Shown here: positions 52,344 to 61,096 of the stretch, in pieces
How positions within the stretch are numbered: position 1 is the stretch's first letter
Layout of the letters: every line of letters starts with the position of its first letter
Notes under the pieces: model-generated
What the model saw: the letters and a program-made list of their open reading frames with translations, nothing else
The model's database searches: none
What the model was told of the DNA's origin: nothing
Program-made: the position numbers and the translations under genes
From: JACKAL01 sp964400355
GTDB lineage: Bacteria > Bdellovibrionota > Bdellovibrionia > Bdellovibrionales > JAGQZY01
Direction: 5' to 3'
DNA length: 64,000 nucleotides
Assembly (NCBI GenBank): GCA_964400355.1
Contig: CAYNTO010000013.1
Coordinates: 1 to 64,000, forward strand

Positions 52344-53093
52344 ATGAGGCTCATTCACTACGCCTACATTTTGGTTTTTGCACTTTTCGCCGCCCACTAT
52401 TTTCGCGGCGAACGCGAAAGCTCAGACTTCACCGTTATAATGGCCCCTCCGTTAATATCTGCACCGCTTGCGCGAACTGCGAACCCCCCCGCCCCCCAAA
52501 CGCCTTCGACCCTTCCCGCCTTCACGCGAACACTCGCAAGCGCCGAGGATTTGCGCGGACGCAGCGCTATCGAAAAGTTTCTCGAAAACCAGGCGCATAT
52601 TAAAACTCTTGTAGCGCGCGATCTCAAACAGCTTGTTGATACTGCTACCACCGTGGAAATTCCCAATGGTAAAATCGTTCGTCAAAAAGGCAGCGCGGAC
52701 GACGAACACTCCTACCGTGAAATGAAAACGGACTGGGGTGCAGAAATAAAAAAAATTTCGAACAAAGAGCGCATGATCTCCGAGTCTTTTCGCAGCGCAA
52801 ATGGCGATCAGGTGCTACGCCGAGAGTTCAACAGCGACGGCCGGGTACAACGAGTGGCCATGCGCTGGAACCGCTCGGAAGGATTCACGGTTGATCTCTA
52901 CAAAGACGGGCAAATATCCAACCTGAGTGAATCCATCAACGGCGAAACCACCACACAAAAGTGGGATCTCGAAGGTAAGCTCATCGCCCACACCTCCGTG
53001 CGCGTAGTGAATGGTCAGTTTGAAAAACTGGATCATTTGCGCAGTACCGTCACACATCCCATGGAGGAAGTGGACGACGCCGACGGGGATTAA
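52344..53093 (+). CDS. Membrane-anchored hypothetical protein
   Basis: A 249-residue protein with one N-terminal hydrophobic helix (YAYILVFALFAAHYF) that may be an uncleaved anchor, a Pro/Ala-rich linker (about 33-55) and a polar C-terminal domain of strand-rich pattern (VAMRWNRSEGFTVDLYKDGQI, INGETTTQKWDLEGKLIAHT). This pattern of short Asp/Gly turns resembles MORN/antitoxin-type repeats, but the match is weak. It sits between cmk and rpsA, overlapping the convergent cmk end by 4 nt. Confidence 0.65.
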   Translation: MRLIHYAYILVFALFAAHYFRGERESSDFTVIMAPPLISAPLARTANPPAPQTPSTLPAFTRTLASAEDLRGRSAIEKFLENQAHIKTLVARDLKQLVDTATTVEIPNGKIVRQKGSADDEHSYREMKTDWGAEIKKISNKERMISESFRSANGDQVLRREFNSDGRVQRVAMRWNRSEGFTVDLYKDGQISNLSESINGETTTQKWDLEGKLIAHTSVRVVNGQFEKLDHLRSTVTHPMEEVDDADGD

Positions 53094-53791
53094 ACGCCCT
53101 GGCTTTTGACCAAATGTTGGAGCTTTCGTTTTTGAAATTCTTTGAGAATGTGCTCTTGTGCTTTTGCAACAACCGCCTCGCGATCCATGGAACTAGAGTC
53201 GATGACAAAAGCCCCTTCGGGAATTTGTAAGGGTGCATGGACACGTCCCTGATCGGACTTGTCGCGCTCTTCTTGCAGGGAGCGCACAATCTCTATGGTA
53301 CCGGTGTTCTCGATCGCACGTCGCTCGGCGCGACTATCTGAACTGGCTGTAAGATATATTTTAATTAACGCCGCAGGAAACACCACCGTCCCGCAATCGC
53401 GCCCCTCGGCGATCAACACATGGCCTGGGGCCGCGCAGGCGCGCTGAAGCGGCAACAAGGCCTGGCGCACCTGGGGGTATTGGCTGATTTTGCTAGCATA
53501 CATTCCGGTTTCGTCCAGGTTGATATTGGGATTGATGCGAACTCCAGCATGAAGCACGGTGGTCTCCATACGATTCATCTCCACCGACCAAATGGGCGAT
53601 TTGGCCAATCGTGCGAGCGCGCCTTCGTCATCGAAATCGATTTTTTCCTTAAGGGCCACTACAGCCAGTCCGCGATAAAACGCGCCAGTGGACACCCATT
53701 TCCAACCCATATTGTTGGCCACATCACGACTCACTGAGGTTTTGCCAGATGCTGAAGGGCCATCGACGGTGATGACAAATTCAGTAGCCAT
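53090..53791 (-). CDS. cmk: Cytidylate kinase
   Basis: Phosphorylates CMP/dCMP with ATP. 233 residues: P-loop VDGPSASGKTSVSRDVA, STGAFYRGLAV, central AEGRDCGTVVFPAALIKIYLTAS, RAERRAIE. The common GRDMGTVVFP motif has Cys for Met. ATG 53791 overlaps the ilvA stop by 1 nt. Last gene of gap-pgk-tpiA-ilvA-cmk. In many bacteria cmk is followed directly by rpsA; here a convergent gene separates them. Confidence 0.95.
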   Translation of the reverse strand: MATEFVITVDGPSASGKTSVSRDVANNMGWKWVSTGAFYRGLAVVALKEKIDFDDEGALARLAKSPIWSVEMNRMETTVLHAGVRINPNINLDETGMYASKISQYPQVRQALLPLQRACAAPGHVLIAEGRDCGTVVFPAALIKIYLTASSDSRAERRAIENTGTIEIVRSLQEERDKSDQGRVHAPLQIPEGAFVIDSSSMDREAVVAKAQEHILKEFQKRKLQHLVKSQGV

Positions 53792-55005
53792 TAATGCTCT
53801 CCTTCGATGATGCGCACACCATCTTTCTTGAGGTTTTGAATGAGCTCCGCCGCATGATCGGGGCCCGATGTTTCCAGCCAAAAATCAATTCGTGTTTCAC
53901 GAACCGACAGTTCCGAAGACACGCGGTCGTGGTGCACATCGAGCACGTTGGATTTGTAGCGCGCGAAGGTAGCTGTGAGCTTGGCGAGCGAACCGGGAAG
54001 ATCGTTCACAATCACCGATATGTGCACGCGGCGACCCTTTCGTCGCAAACCGGTCTCCACCACGGCATTTAAAGTGTTCATATCGATATTTCCACCACAC
54101 AAAAGCACAACGGCATTGGGTTTTAATTCTATTTTCCCCGTGAGCACCGCCGCCATCCCGGCCGCGCCCGACCCTTCGGTCACCACTTTGTCTTTTTCCA
54201 TGATAGTCACAATGGCTTCGGCAATCTCGTTGTCGGAGACAGAAACAATTTTATCAACGTACTTTGCAATATACGCATGAAACATCTCTGGGCTCGGCGA
54301 TTTAACGGCGATACCATCAGCAATAGTATTGACCTGCGAAGTGGTGTTGGGCGCTTGACTATTTTTTAAATTCATCATTCCCGGAGTTTGATCACTCACC
54401 ACGCCGATCACTTCAATTTTTGGATTGAGAGTTTTTGCGACAAACGCAATGCCACCAATCAATCCACCACCGCCGATGGGGACGATGATTTGCGAAACAT
54501 CTTTGAGATCTTCAAAAATTTCTAGGGCAATTGTTCCCTGACCTGCAATAATTTTAGCGTCTTGATACGGATGAACAAAAATCAAACCTTCTTTTTCGGC
54601 CAACTCGCGCGCTGCTTTGTAGGCATGATCGTAGTAATCTCCATTCAAAACAACTTTAGCGCCAAAACTTTTAGTCGCATTGATTTTTACAATCGGCGCC
54701 GTCTCAGGCATTACGATCGTGGCCTCAACACCGTAAATGCTTGCACCCAACGCCACGCCTTGGGCGTGGTTTCCGGCCGAGGCTGCAATCACACCCTTCT
54801 TTTTTTCCGCATCGGTCAAAAAACGAATGCGATTGAGCGCACCGCGAATTTTAAAACTGCCGGTGCGTTGCAAGTTTTCACACTTAATATATAGGCTCGC
54901 TCCCTTGAGAACACGGCTAGGGCGCAGTGGAGTGCGATCCACATGTTTACTGAGAAACTCTTTAGCGTCTTTCACATCGTCGAGGGAGATCGTTAAGTTT
55001 TGCAT
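53791..55005 (-). CDS. ilvA: Threonine dehydratase with ACT-like C-terminal domain
   Basis: PLP-dependent conversion of threonine to 2-oxobutyrate and ammonia. 404 residues: PLP Lys in RTGSFKIRGALNRI, GNHAQGVALGASI, the phosphate-binding GGGGLIGGIA, and EGSGAAGMAAVL. The C-terminal 80 residues (RVHISVIVNDLPGSLAKLTATFA) form one ACT domain. This length and single ACT domain fit the short, catabolic/TdcB-like or IlvA1 type rather than the 514-residue E. coli IlvA. Located 4 nt after tpiA. Confidence 0.93.
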   Translation of the reverse strand: MQNLTISLDDVKDAKEFLSKHVDRTPLRPSRVLKGASLYIKCENLQRTGSFKIRGALNRIRFLTDAEKKKGVIAASAGNHAQGVALGASIYGVEATIVMPETAPIVKINATKSFGAKVVLNGDYYDHAYKAARELAEKEGLIFVHPYQDAKIIAGQGTIALEIFEDLKDVSQIIVPIGGGGLIGGIAFVAKTLNPKIEVIGVVSDQTPGMMNLKNSQAPNTTSQVNTIADGIAVKSPSPEMFHAYIAKYVDKIVSVSDNEIAEAIVTIMEKDKVVTEGSGAAGMAAVLTGKIELKPNAVVLLCGGNIDMNTLNAVVETGLRRKGRRVHISVIVNDLPGSLAKLTATFARYKSNVLDVHHDRVSSELSVRETRIDFWLETSGPDHAAELIQNLKKDGVRIIEGEH

Positions 55006-55009
55006 ACAC

Positions 55010-55738
55010 TTATCCGTAGATCGCTAATAGCGAATCCGGTTGAAGACTGGCACCGCCAATCAGAAAGCCGTTCACATTGGGCACAGCCTCAAGCTCTTTT
55101 GAATTTTTGGCGCTCACGCTTCCCCCGTAAAGAATCGGAAGTGCTTCGGAAAACCGCTGTTCCGTCCACAGGCGAATGTGAGCGTGCACCACCTGCACGT
55201 CTTGAGCCGTTGCCACTTTGCCAGTGCCAATCGCCCACACGGGTTCGTAGGCCAACACAATTGATTTTCCTTTTTCATGCAGCGAAAGCCCAACCTGGAG
55301 CTGCTCACTTATCACATCCAGAGTTTTATTTTCTGCGCGCTGCTGCTCTGTTTCGCCGATGCACAGTACGGGAGTCATGGACAAACCTTCTAACGCTTGG
55401 ACCTTTTTCGCAGTCATCTCATTTGTTTCTCCAAACAATGTACGGCGCTCACTGTGGCCAACCAGGCAATGAGTTGCGCCCATTGCCTGAAGCATGGAGC
55501 ACGAGACCTCGCCCGTGTAGGCACCCGATGGTTCAAAATGGCAGTTCTGGCCGCCGTAAGCGACAGGTGTGCCTTCGAATTCCTGCTTGAACATTGTAAT
55601 GCTGAGGTACGATGGAAAAAATAGAACGTCGCGACCATCGCGCGGCTTAAAAGACGATTTAAAAGTTTTAATAAACTCGAAAGTCTCCTTTGGAGTTTTG
55701 TTCATCTTCCAATTTCCCGCTACGATAAATTTCGCCAT
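55010..55738 (-). CDS. tpiA: Triosephosphate isomerase
   Basis: Interconverts dihydroxyacetone phosphate and glyceraldehyde 3-phosphate. 242 residues: FIVAGNWKMNKT (Asn/Lys), VGHSERRTLFGE (catalytic His), AYEPVWAIGTGKVAT (catalytic Glu and loop 6), and LYGGSV with GFLIGGASL. ATG 55738 overlaps the pgk stop by 1 nt. Confidence 0.98.
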   Translation of the reverse strand: MAKFIVAGNWKMNKTPKETFEFIKTFKSSFKPRDGRDVLFFPSYLSITMFKQEFEGTPVAYGGQNCHFEPSGAYTGEVSCSMLQAMGATHCLVGHSERRTLFGETNEMTAKKVQALEGLSMTPVLCIGETEQQRAENKTLDVISEQLQVGLSLHEKGKSIVLAYEPVWAIGTGKVATAQDVQVVHAHIRLWTEQRFSEALPILYGGSVSAKNSKELEAVPNVNGFLIGGASLQPDSLLAIYG

Positions 55739-56943
55739 CACTGCTCCAACGCCGTAATTCCGGGAAGGTCTTTGCCCTCCATATACTCGAGGCTGGCACC
55801 GCCACCCGTGGAGATGTGCGTGAACTTGGCGGCATAGCCCGACTCCACGGCAGCGGCTGCGGAATCACCACCGCCAATCACGGTAAAAGCATCGGTCTCA
55901 GCAATTGTTTTGGCAATGGCGAACGACCCTTCGTTGAACGGAGGAATTTCGTAAACACCCATAGGGCCATTCCAGAAAATCGTCTTGCACTTAGAAAGTT
56001 CTTTCTGAAAAAGTTCGCGGGTTTTAGGACCGATGTCCACGGCCATCCAGCCCGGCTCAATGTCCGCCTCCTTGGTGGTTTGCCGTCCTGCGGGAGCGTC
56101 GAGCGATTTCACGATCACGTGATCGACTGGCAATAGAACTTTTTTGTCGCGCGCGTCGAGTCGTTTGAGCAGCTCTTTGGCATAATCCACTTTGCCCTCT
56201 TCGACGCGGGACGAACCGACCAACGTGCCTTGAGCACGCATAAACGTGTAGGCCATCGCTCCGCCGATAACGAGCAGATCTATTTTGTTGATCATGTTTT
56301 CGATCACGCCAATTTTGTCGCTCACTTTACTTCCACCCAAAACCAATGCAAACGGTACCGGCGCAGAATCGCGAACCTTTTTGAGGACTTCAATTTCTTT
56401 TTCCACCAAGAAACCGGGCGCCTTGATCTTCATAATGCGCGGGAGTGCATCGATGCTGGCATGAGCACGATGGCAAGATCCGTAAGCGTCGTTGACATAC
56501 ACGTCCACAAACTTCGCCCACTTTTGCGCCAGAGCATTGTCGTTGGTCTCTTCACCCTTTGCGAAACGGAGATTTTCGAGCAAAAGCACTTTATCGAATT
56601 TGCCTTCCGCTAATAGACCGCGAGGCGCATCCGAATCAGGACCGTCGATAAGCACCACTTCTTTTTTTAATTTTTCGACGAGCGCTGTCGCCACTGGCTC
56701 CAGAGAAAAATTCTTTTTGTCTTCTGCAGTGTTGCCTTTGGGCCGCCCTAAGTGGGAACCAATCATCACGCGGCATCCTTGATCCAACAGATATTGAATG
56801 GTGGGTAGCGCTTCGCGAATGCGGGTATCATCAATAATTTTGCCGTCCTTCATGGGCACGTTGAGATCCAGGCGCAAAAACACTTTTTTGTCCTTGAGAT
56901 TCTCCAGTTCCTTGAGCGGCTTGATGACCTTACTAGTTGCCAC
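55738..56943 (-). CDS. pgk: Phosphoglycerate kinase
   Basis: Transfers phosphate from 1,3-bisphosphoglycerate to ADP. 401 residues: KVFLRLDLNVPMKDGKI, SHLGRPKG, NLRFAKGEETND, NDAYGSCHRAHAS, ALVLGGSKVSDKIGVIEN, WNGPMGVYE and GGGDSAAA, STGGGASLEYMEGKDLPG. Its start overlaps the end of gap by 11 nt. Confidence 0.98.
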   Translation of the reverse strand: MATSKVIKPLKELENLKDKKVFLRLDLNVPMKDGKIIDDTRIREALPTIQYLLDQGCRVMIGSHLGRPKGNTAEDKKNFSLEPVATALVEKLKKEVVLIDGPDSDAPRGLLAEGKFDKVLLLENLRFAKGEETNDNALAQKWAKFVDVYVNDAYGSCHRAHASIDALPRIMKIKAPGFLVEKEIEVLKKVRDSAPVPFALVLGGSKVSDKIGVIENMINKIDLLVIGGAMAYTFMRAQGTLVGSSRVEEGKVDYAKELLKRLDARDKKVLLPVDHVIVKSLDAPAGRQTTKEADIEPGWMAVDIGPKTRELFQKELSKCKTIFWNGPMGVYEIPPFNEGSFAIAKTIAETDAFTVIGGGDSAAAAVESGYAAKFTHISTGGGASLEYMEGKDLPGITALEQ

Positions 56944-57949
56944 TGATGGCCTCCACCGAGTTCATGTAAAGCGCCAGATCCACCATACGGCAGGAAAAAC
57001 CGTACTCGTTGTCGTACCAGGAGAGAACTTTGATAAAACGTTTATCGAGAGCTACGGTGCTCGGAATGTCGACGATCGAGCTTGCTGGATTTCCATTAAA
57101 GTCGATGCTCACCAGTTCATTGGTTTCGCACGCGAGTACACCTTTAAGCTCTCCAGCGGCAGCGTCTTGAAACGCTTGGTTCACTTCGTCAATGGTCACA
57201 TCTTTGAGCAGCTGTACATTGAGATCTACAAGACTCACGTTTTGCGTGGGAACACGCACGGAGATGCCGTGGATTTTACCTTTAAGAGCGGGCATCACCT
57301 CACCCACCGCTTTTGCCGCGCCGGTTGTCGTTGGAATCATCGACGCCGAGGCCGTGCGCGCACGGCGGTAGTCATTGTGATGGCTATCGAGAATGCGTTG
57401 ATCGTTGGTGAAGGCGTGAATGGTGGTGACCAATCCTTTTTCGATCCCAAATGTGTCATTAAGAACTTTTGCGACCGGTGCTAAACAATTTGTAGTGCAG
57501 GAGGCATTGGACACCACCGTGTGCTTTTTGGGATCATAGGCTTTGTGGTTCACTCCGTAAACGATGGTTTGATCCACTTTCGCGGGTGCGGATACAATTA
57601 CTTTTTTTGCGCCCGCACGAATGTGCGCCATGTTCTCTTCGGTATTTTTAAAAGCGCCGGTGCACTCGAACACGACATCAACACCCAGATCTTTCCAAGG
57701 CAGCTTGCTCGCATCGCGATCGCAAGTGACGAGAATTTTTTTGCCATCGATGATGACGTGTTTTTCATCGGAACTCACACTTTTTGCAAACGTACCGTGT
57801 GTGCTGTCGTACTTGAGCATGTGAGCGTGATCCACAGGAGTTCCGTTGGAGTTGTTAATGGCGACGATCTCCACTTTGTCGAAAGCCGCTCTCGTGAGAA
57901 CTCGTCCGATTCGTCCAAAACCATTGATCGCCACACGCAACTTAGCCAT
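56933..57949 (-). CDS. gap: Glyceraldehyde-3-phosphate dehydrogenase
   Basis: NAD-dependent oxidation and phosphorylation of glyceraldehyde 3-phosphate. 338 residues: Rossmann GFGRIGRVLTRAAF, HMLKYDSTHGTF, catalytic Cys in VSNASCTTNCLAP, DQRILDSHHNDYRRAR, and WYDNEYGFSCRMVDL. First gene of the glycolytic operon, preceded by a near-consensus promoter (57982-58010) and an AAGGAG ribosome-binding site. Confidence 0.98.
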   Translation of the reverse strand: MAKLRVAINGFGRIGRVLTRAAFDKVEIVAINNSNGTPVDHAHMLKYDSTHGTFAKSVSSDEKHVIIDGKKILVTCDRDASKLPWKDLGVDVVFECTGAFKNTEENMAHIRAGAKKVIVSAPAKVDQTIVYGVNHKAYDPKKHTVVSNASCTTNCLAPVAKVLNDTFGIEKGLVTTIHAFTNDQRILDSHHNDYRRARTASASMIPTTTGAAKAVGEVMPALKGKIHGISVRVPTQNVSLVDLNVQLLKDVTIDEVNQAFQDAAAGELKGVLACETNELVSIDFNGNPASSIVDIPSTVALDKRFIKVLSWYDNEYGFSCRMVDLALYMNSVEAISGN

Positions 57950-57981
57950 TTTAACTCCTTGAAAATAATAACGATTCCACG

Positions 57982-58017
57982 GTTGTAAAGGACGGCGCCC
58001 GAGGTGTCAAACACCTC
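57982..58017 (-). promoter_or_regulatory. Promoter of gap operon with inverted repeat over the -35 box
   Basis: On the minus strand TTGACA (58005-58010), 17-nt spacer and TACAAC (57982-57987). GAGGTGT (58001-58007) and ACACCTC (58011-58017) form a perfect 7-bp inverted repeat around CAA, centred on the -35 box. A repressor bound there would block polymerase. Confidence 0.6.
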
Positions 58018-58244
58018 AGGACCAGTATTGAAGACAAATTTTTTTTCGCCTCTGATAAAACTGCGTTTTGAGAGGGCAATTTGAAAATATGTGAAGGAGT
58101 GTTTTGGTTTTTTACGGTTCGATCAACCAAGCGGCATATATTCGATCCTACAGGCGATTTTCGGGGCCCGTAAATTGCTCTTTAAAAAACCAAAGACTGA
58201 GTTTTACCCACGCGCCCAATGGTCGCCCCACTCAAGGAGTTCAC

Positions 58245-58490
58245 ATGATCAATTCCACCGCCGTTTTCGCAATAATGCTGGCCAGCATCATCATGATTGG
58301 AGCCCAGATTCGCCGCCTACAACAACGCGTAAAAGACTTAGAAGGCGATCAGGACAAGATACGTGACTTTGTAGGCATGAACGATGACACGATGGACTCC
58401 GTGGTTCAGCTGCTCAAAGCAGATCAGTTGGACGAAGCGGTTCAGCTCATTAAGCTCCACCAAAATAAGCGACCGCACCTGATATTCTGA
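58245..58490 (+). CDS. Small membrane-anchored coiled-coil protein
   Basis: An 81-residue protein beginning at ATG 58245 with AAGGAG 5 nt upstream. One N-terminal hydrophobic helix (AVFAIMLASIIMIGA), then a charged coiled coil (RRLQQRVKDLEGDQDKIRDF) and an amphipathic helix (MDSVVQLLKADQLDEAVQLI). No family recognised. The long leader (58018-58244) has a 12-bp inverted repeat at 58103-58114 and 58183-58194. Confidence 0.72.
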   Translation: MINSTAVFAIMLASIIMIGAQIRRLQQRVKDLEGDQDKIRDFVGMNDDTMDSVVQLLKADQLDEAVQLIKLHQNKRPHLIF

Positions 58491-58529
58491 TCGATCGTGA
58501 TTAACATCTCTGCAGGCTCAACACTTCCG

Positions 58530-59354
58530 CTACGGAAGTCGCGGTAGCTTTGCAAACATGGCGTCTGCATTGGCATTGGTGGCGCGTGAGAGTTCTTCGA
58601 GCGAAACGTTCTTTAACTGCGCGACCACATCGGCCGTGAACGGCACCAAATGCGGCGAATTTTTATCGCCGCGAAACGGCGTCGGCGCCAAGTAGGGAGC
58701 GTCGGTTTCGACGTGCAGACGATCGAGAGGCACAGCCTTCACCGTTTCCTTAAGATCTTCCGCTTTTTTAAAGGTAACAATCCCGCTAATAGAAATATTA
58801 AATCCTAAATCCAAAGCCGCCATGGCCAAATTTTTAGTGCCCGTAAAACAGTGGAGCACTCCCTTCACCTTTCCGTGGAATTCTTTAAGAATAAGCTGGG
58901 TGTCTTCCTCCGCATCGCGCGTGTGGATCTCGACTGGAAGTCCTAAATCCTGAGCCATCTTCAGTTGACGGCGAAACACATCGCGCTGAACAGACGGCTC
59001 CGAATGCGAGTAAAAATAATCCAAACCGATCTCGCCAATGGCGACCACCTCTTTACGGATGGCATTTTTACGAATGAATGCCTCGATCTCGTCAGTGAAT
59101 TTTTCGGCCTCGTGCGGGTGTATGCCCAAAGTGCAAACCACATGGGGATAATGCTTTTCAGCCAAGTCGAGAACTGTTTGTAAATCGCCAGGCTCAGTGC
59201 CAATGGTGATGAGGCGGCGCACGTTGGCCTCTTTGCAGAGCTTGAGTGTCTCCTCAGGGGTACGTTCGAGAAAATTGAGATGAGTGTGAATATCTGTCCA
59301 CGGGTGTTTTACCAACTCGGGAGTTTTTAAAATTTCTTGTTCAAACGAAGCCAT
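58530..59354 (-). CDS. TatD-family metal-dependent DNase
   Basis: A 274-residue TIM-barrel hydrolase. Metal ligands are visible in DIHTHLNF (HxH), AIGEIGLDYFYSH (Glu), PVEIHTRDAEED (His), VLHCFTG (His) and HVETDAPYLAPTP (Asp). Members have 3'-5' exonuclease or deoxyribonuclease activity and some act in DNA repair. ATG 59354 is chosen because AAGGAAG lies 5 nt upstream. Downstream of holB-tmk on the same strand, a common TatD-HolB-Tmk arrangement. Confidence 0.93.
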   Translation of the reverse strand: MASFEQEILKTPELVKHPWTDIHTHLNFLERTPEETLKLCKEANVRRLITIGTEPGDLQTVLDLAEKHYPHVVCTLGIHPHEAEKFTDEIEAFIRKNAIRKEVVAIGEIGLDYFYSHSEPSVQRDVFRRQLKMAQDLGLPVEIHTRDAEEDTQLILKEFHGKVKGVLHCFTGTKNLAMAALDLGFNISISGIVTFKKAEDLKETVKAVPLDRLHVETDAPYLAPTPFRGDKNSPHLVPFTADVVAQLKNVSLEELSRATNANADAMFAKLPRLP

Positions 59355-59456
59355 ATTTACTTCCTTATGCACCGCTGGCGCAATTTATCGACCACACATT
59401 TTCGGCGGCTCATTTTTGAATTCAACCCATCAGTAAACTTCGGCCGGGCCGAAAGC

Positions 59457-60386
59457 CTACACACTCAATGTGATGGCCAAATTCTCGAGAATCAGGTTTT
59501 TATCCACGTTTCCGCTGTAATCACTGCGCGCCGAAAAGAGCGCGTCTATGCCATCTCTAATTTTACGATTTTCTGCGAATTTTCGCACGAAGTTTTCGAT
59601 GTCTTTGTTGTAAAAGGGAATGTTCGCATCTTCTTGCACGGCGAGAGCGTCGCGCAGGTAGGTCATCCAGGTGTGAAAAATGTATTCCACTTTTTGGCCG
59701 TCAGTAAACTCCTTGTGAAGCGCATCGTAGACCTGTTTGTCATTGGGTTTGTGCAAAAAATTAATGGAAACCTGGCGAAGTTTTTGCCAGTCCTCTTCGA
59801 CAATTTTTTGCGCCAGGGACACCCTTCCAAAACTCCACAGAACTTGCCATGTGTTGAGCTCCGGCACAATTTTCTGCAGCTCTTCCTGATTCAGTCCGGA
59901 AAAGCTAATCACCTGACAGCGCGAACGAATAGTAGGAAGCAGCACGGACAAATTGGAAGTGATCAAAATAAAATGCATGCCCTCGGGCGGCTCTTCAATC
60001 GATTTTAAAAGTGCATTGGCAGCCTGGGGAGTGAGCTTTTCGGCCTGGTCGATAATGACGAACCTATGGCGCAATTGGGAGCGCAGGGACAGATAATCGA
60101 GCACATCGCGGACTTGTTCAATTTTAATGCGCTCACCATCGGGTTCCATCAAATGATACCCCTCGTTCGGCACAACTGTGAAACGCACGCATTGAGAGCA
60201 AACTCCACAGGCGGGAGTGTTTTCGCAGTTGGCCTCTTGTGCGAGTCCCAATGCTATTTTCTTTTTACCCACGCCTTCGGGCCCGGAAAAAATCGCACTG
60301 CCAAACAGTGTTCCGCTGTGCAAGCTATCCAATAAGGAATTGATCTTTTGGTGATGACCGATAACGGCGTCTAATTGCCGAGCCAT
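59457..60386 (-). CDS. holB: DNA polymerase III delta' subunit
   Basis: Clamp-loader subunit. 309 residues: ATPase-like N-terminal domain with Walker A FSGPEGVGKKKIALGL, zinc module CENTPACGVCSQC, and SEKLTP-like IIDQAEKLTPQAANALLKSIEEPP with ITSNLSVLLPTIRSRCQVISF. These are typical of delta'/HolB. The ATG overlaps the end of tmk by 16 nt. Confidence 0.93.
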   Translation of the reverse strand: MARQLDAVIGHHQKINSLLDSLHSGTLFGSAIFSGPEGVGKKKIALGLAQEANCENTPACGVCSQCVRFTVVPNEGYHLMEPDGERIKIEQVRDVLDYLSLRSQLRHRFVIIDQAEKLTPQAANALLKSIEEPPEGMHFILITSNLSVLLPTIRSRCQVISFSGLNQEELQKIVPELNTWQVLWSFGRVSLAQKIVEEDWQKLRQVSINFLHKPNDKQVYDALHKEFTDGQKVEYIFHTWMTYLRDALAVQEDANIPFYNKDIENFVRKFAENRKIRDGIDALFSARSDYSGNVDKNLILENLAITLSV

Positions 60387-61009
60387 CCGAGCCTTTCAAA
60401 ATGTTTTGCGGTCTGTGCAAACAGGTCATCGGGTGTTTTCATACCATCGAGTACAAGCCACCCCTTTGGATTCTCTTTCGCTTGTAGCAAATAACCCTGG
60501 CGCACCCGCTCGTGAAAATCGAATGCCTCTTGCTCCATGCGATCGGCTTTGGAACCGTCGGTGGACTGGCGGCGGTTCAGCCGCTTTTGACTCTCCTCAA
60601 CCGTGATATCAATAAACACAACGAGATCGGGCACTAATCCATCGCAGGCATAGTTGTTGAGCCAGTCGATATCGCCGCGGCCGAGATTGCGCGCCACCGC
60701 CTGAAAGGCCACGGTCGAAGAATAAAAGCGATCACTCAATACCCACGTCTGCGACTTTAAAGCGGGCGCAATCACCTCGTCCACAAGCTGTGCGCGCGCG
60801 GCCTCATAGAGTAAAACCTCGGCGCGGGCGCACACTTTTTCCGAAGCATCGAGCAAAATTCCACGCACGCGCTCACTCACCGGAGTCGACCCTGGATCCC
60901 TCACAAAACAGATTTTGTGGTTCCCGTTTTGAACAAGATGTGCCTGGACTTTAGATATAAGCGTGGATTTTCCAGCGCCGTCCAAACCTTCAAAAACAAT
61001 GAACTTCAT
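60371..61009 (-). CDS. tmk: Thymidylate kinase
   Basis: Phosphorylates dTMP to dTDP. 212 residues: P-loop FEGLDGAGKSTLISKV, FVRDPGSTPVSERVR, LLYEAARAQLVDEVI, DRFYSSTVAFQAVARNLG and VVFIDITVEESQKRL. The DR(F/Y)xxS motif and lid region are intact. ATG 61009 begins at the P-loop strand; the open frame upstream is ignored. Likely operon tmk-holB-tatD. Confidence 0.95.
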   Translation of the reverse strand: MKFIVFEGLDGAGKSTLISKVQAHLVQNGNHKICFVRDPGSTPVSERVRGILLDASEKVCARAEVLLYEAARAQLVDEVIAPALKSQTWVLSDRFYSSTVAFQAVARNLGRGDIDWLNNYACDGLVPDLVVFIDITVEESQKRLNRRQSTDGSKADRMEQEAFDFHERVRQGYLLQAKENPKGWLVLDGMKTPDDLFAQTAKHFERLGWLGN

Positions 61010-61096
61010 AGGGGATTCCCTCACCTTGGTCGAGTTGATCCTCAAAATAGCATAAGGGGTTTTATTATCAAAAGAAATCTGCCGATAAATACTGTG

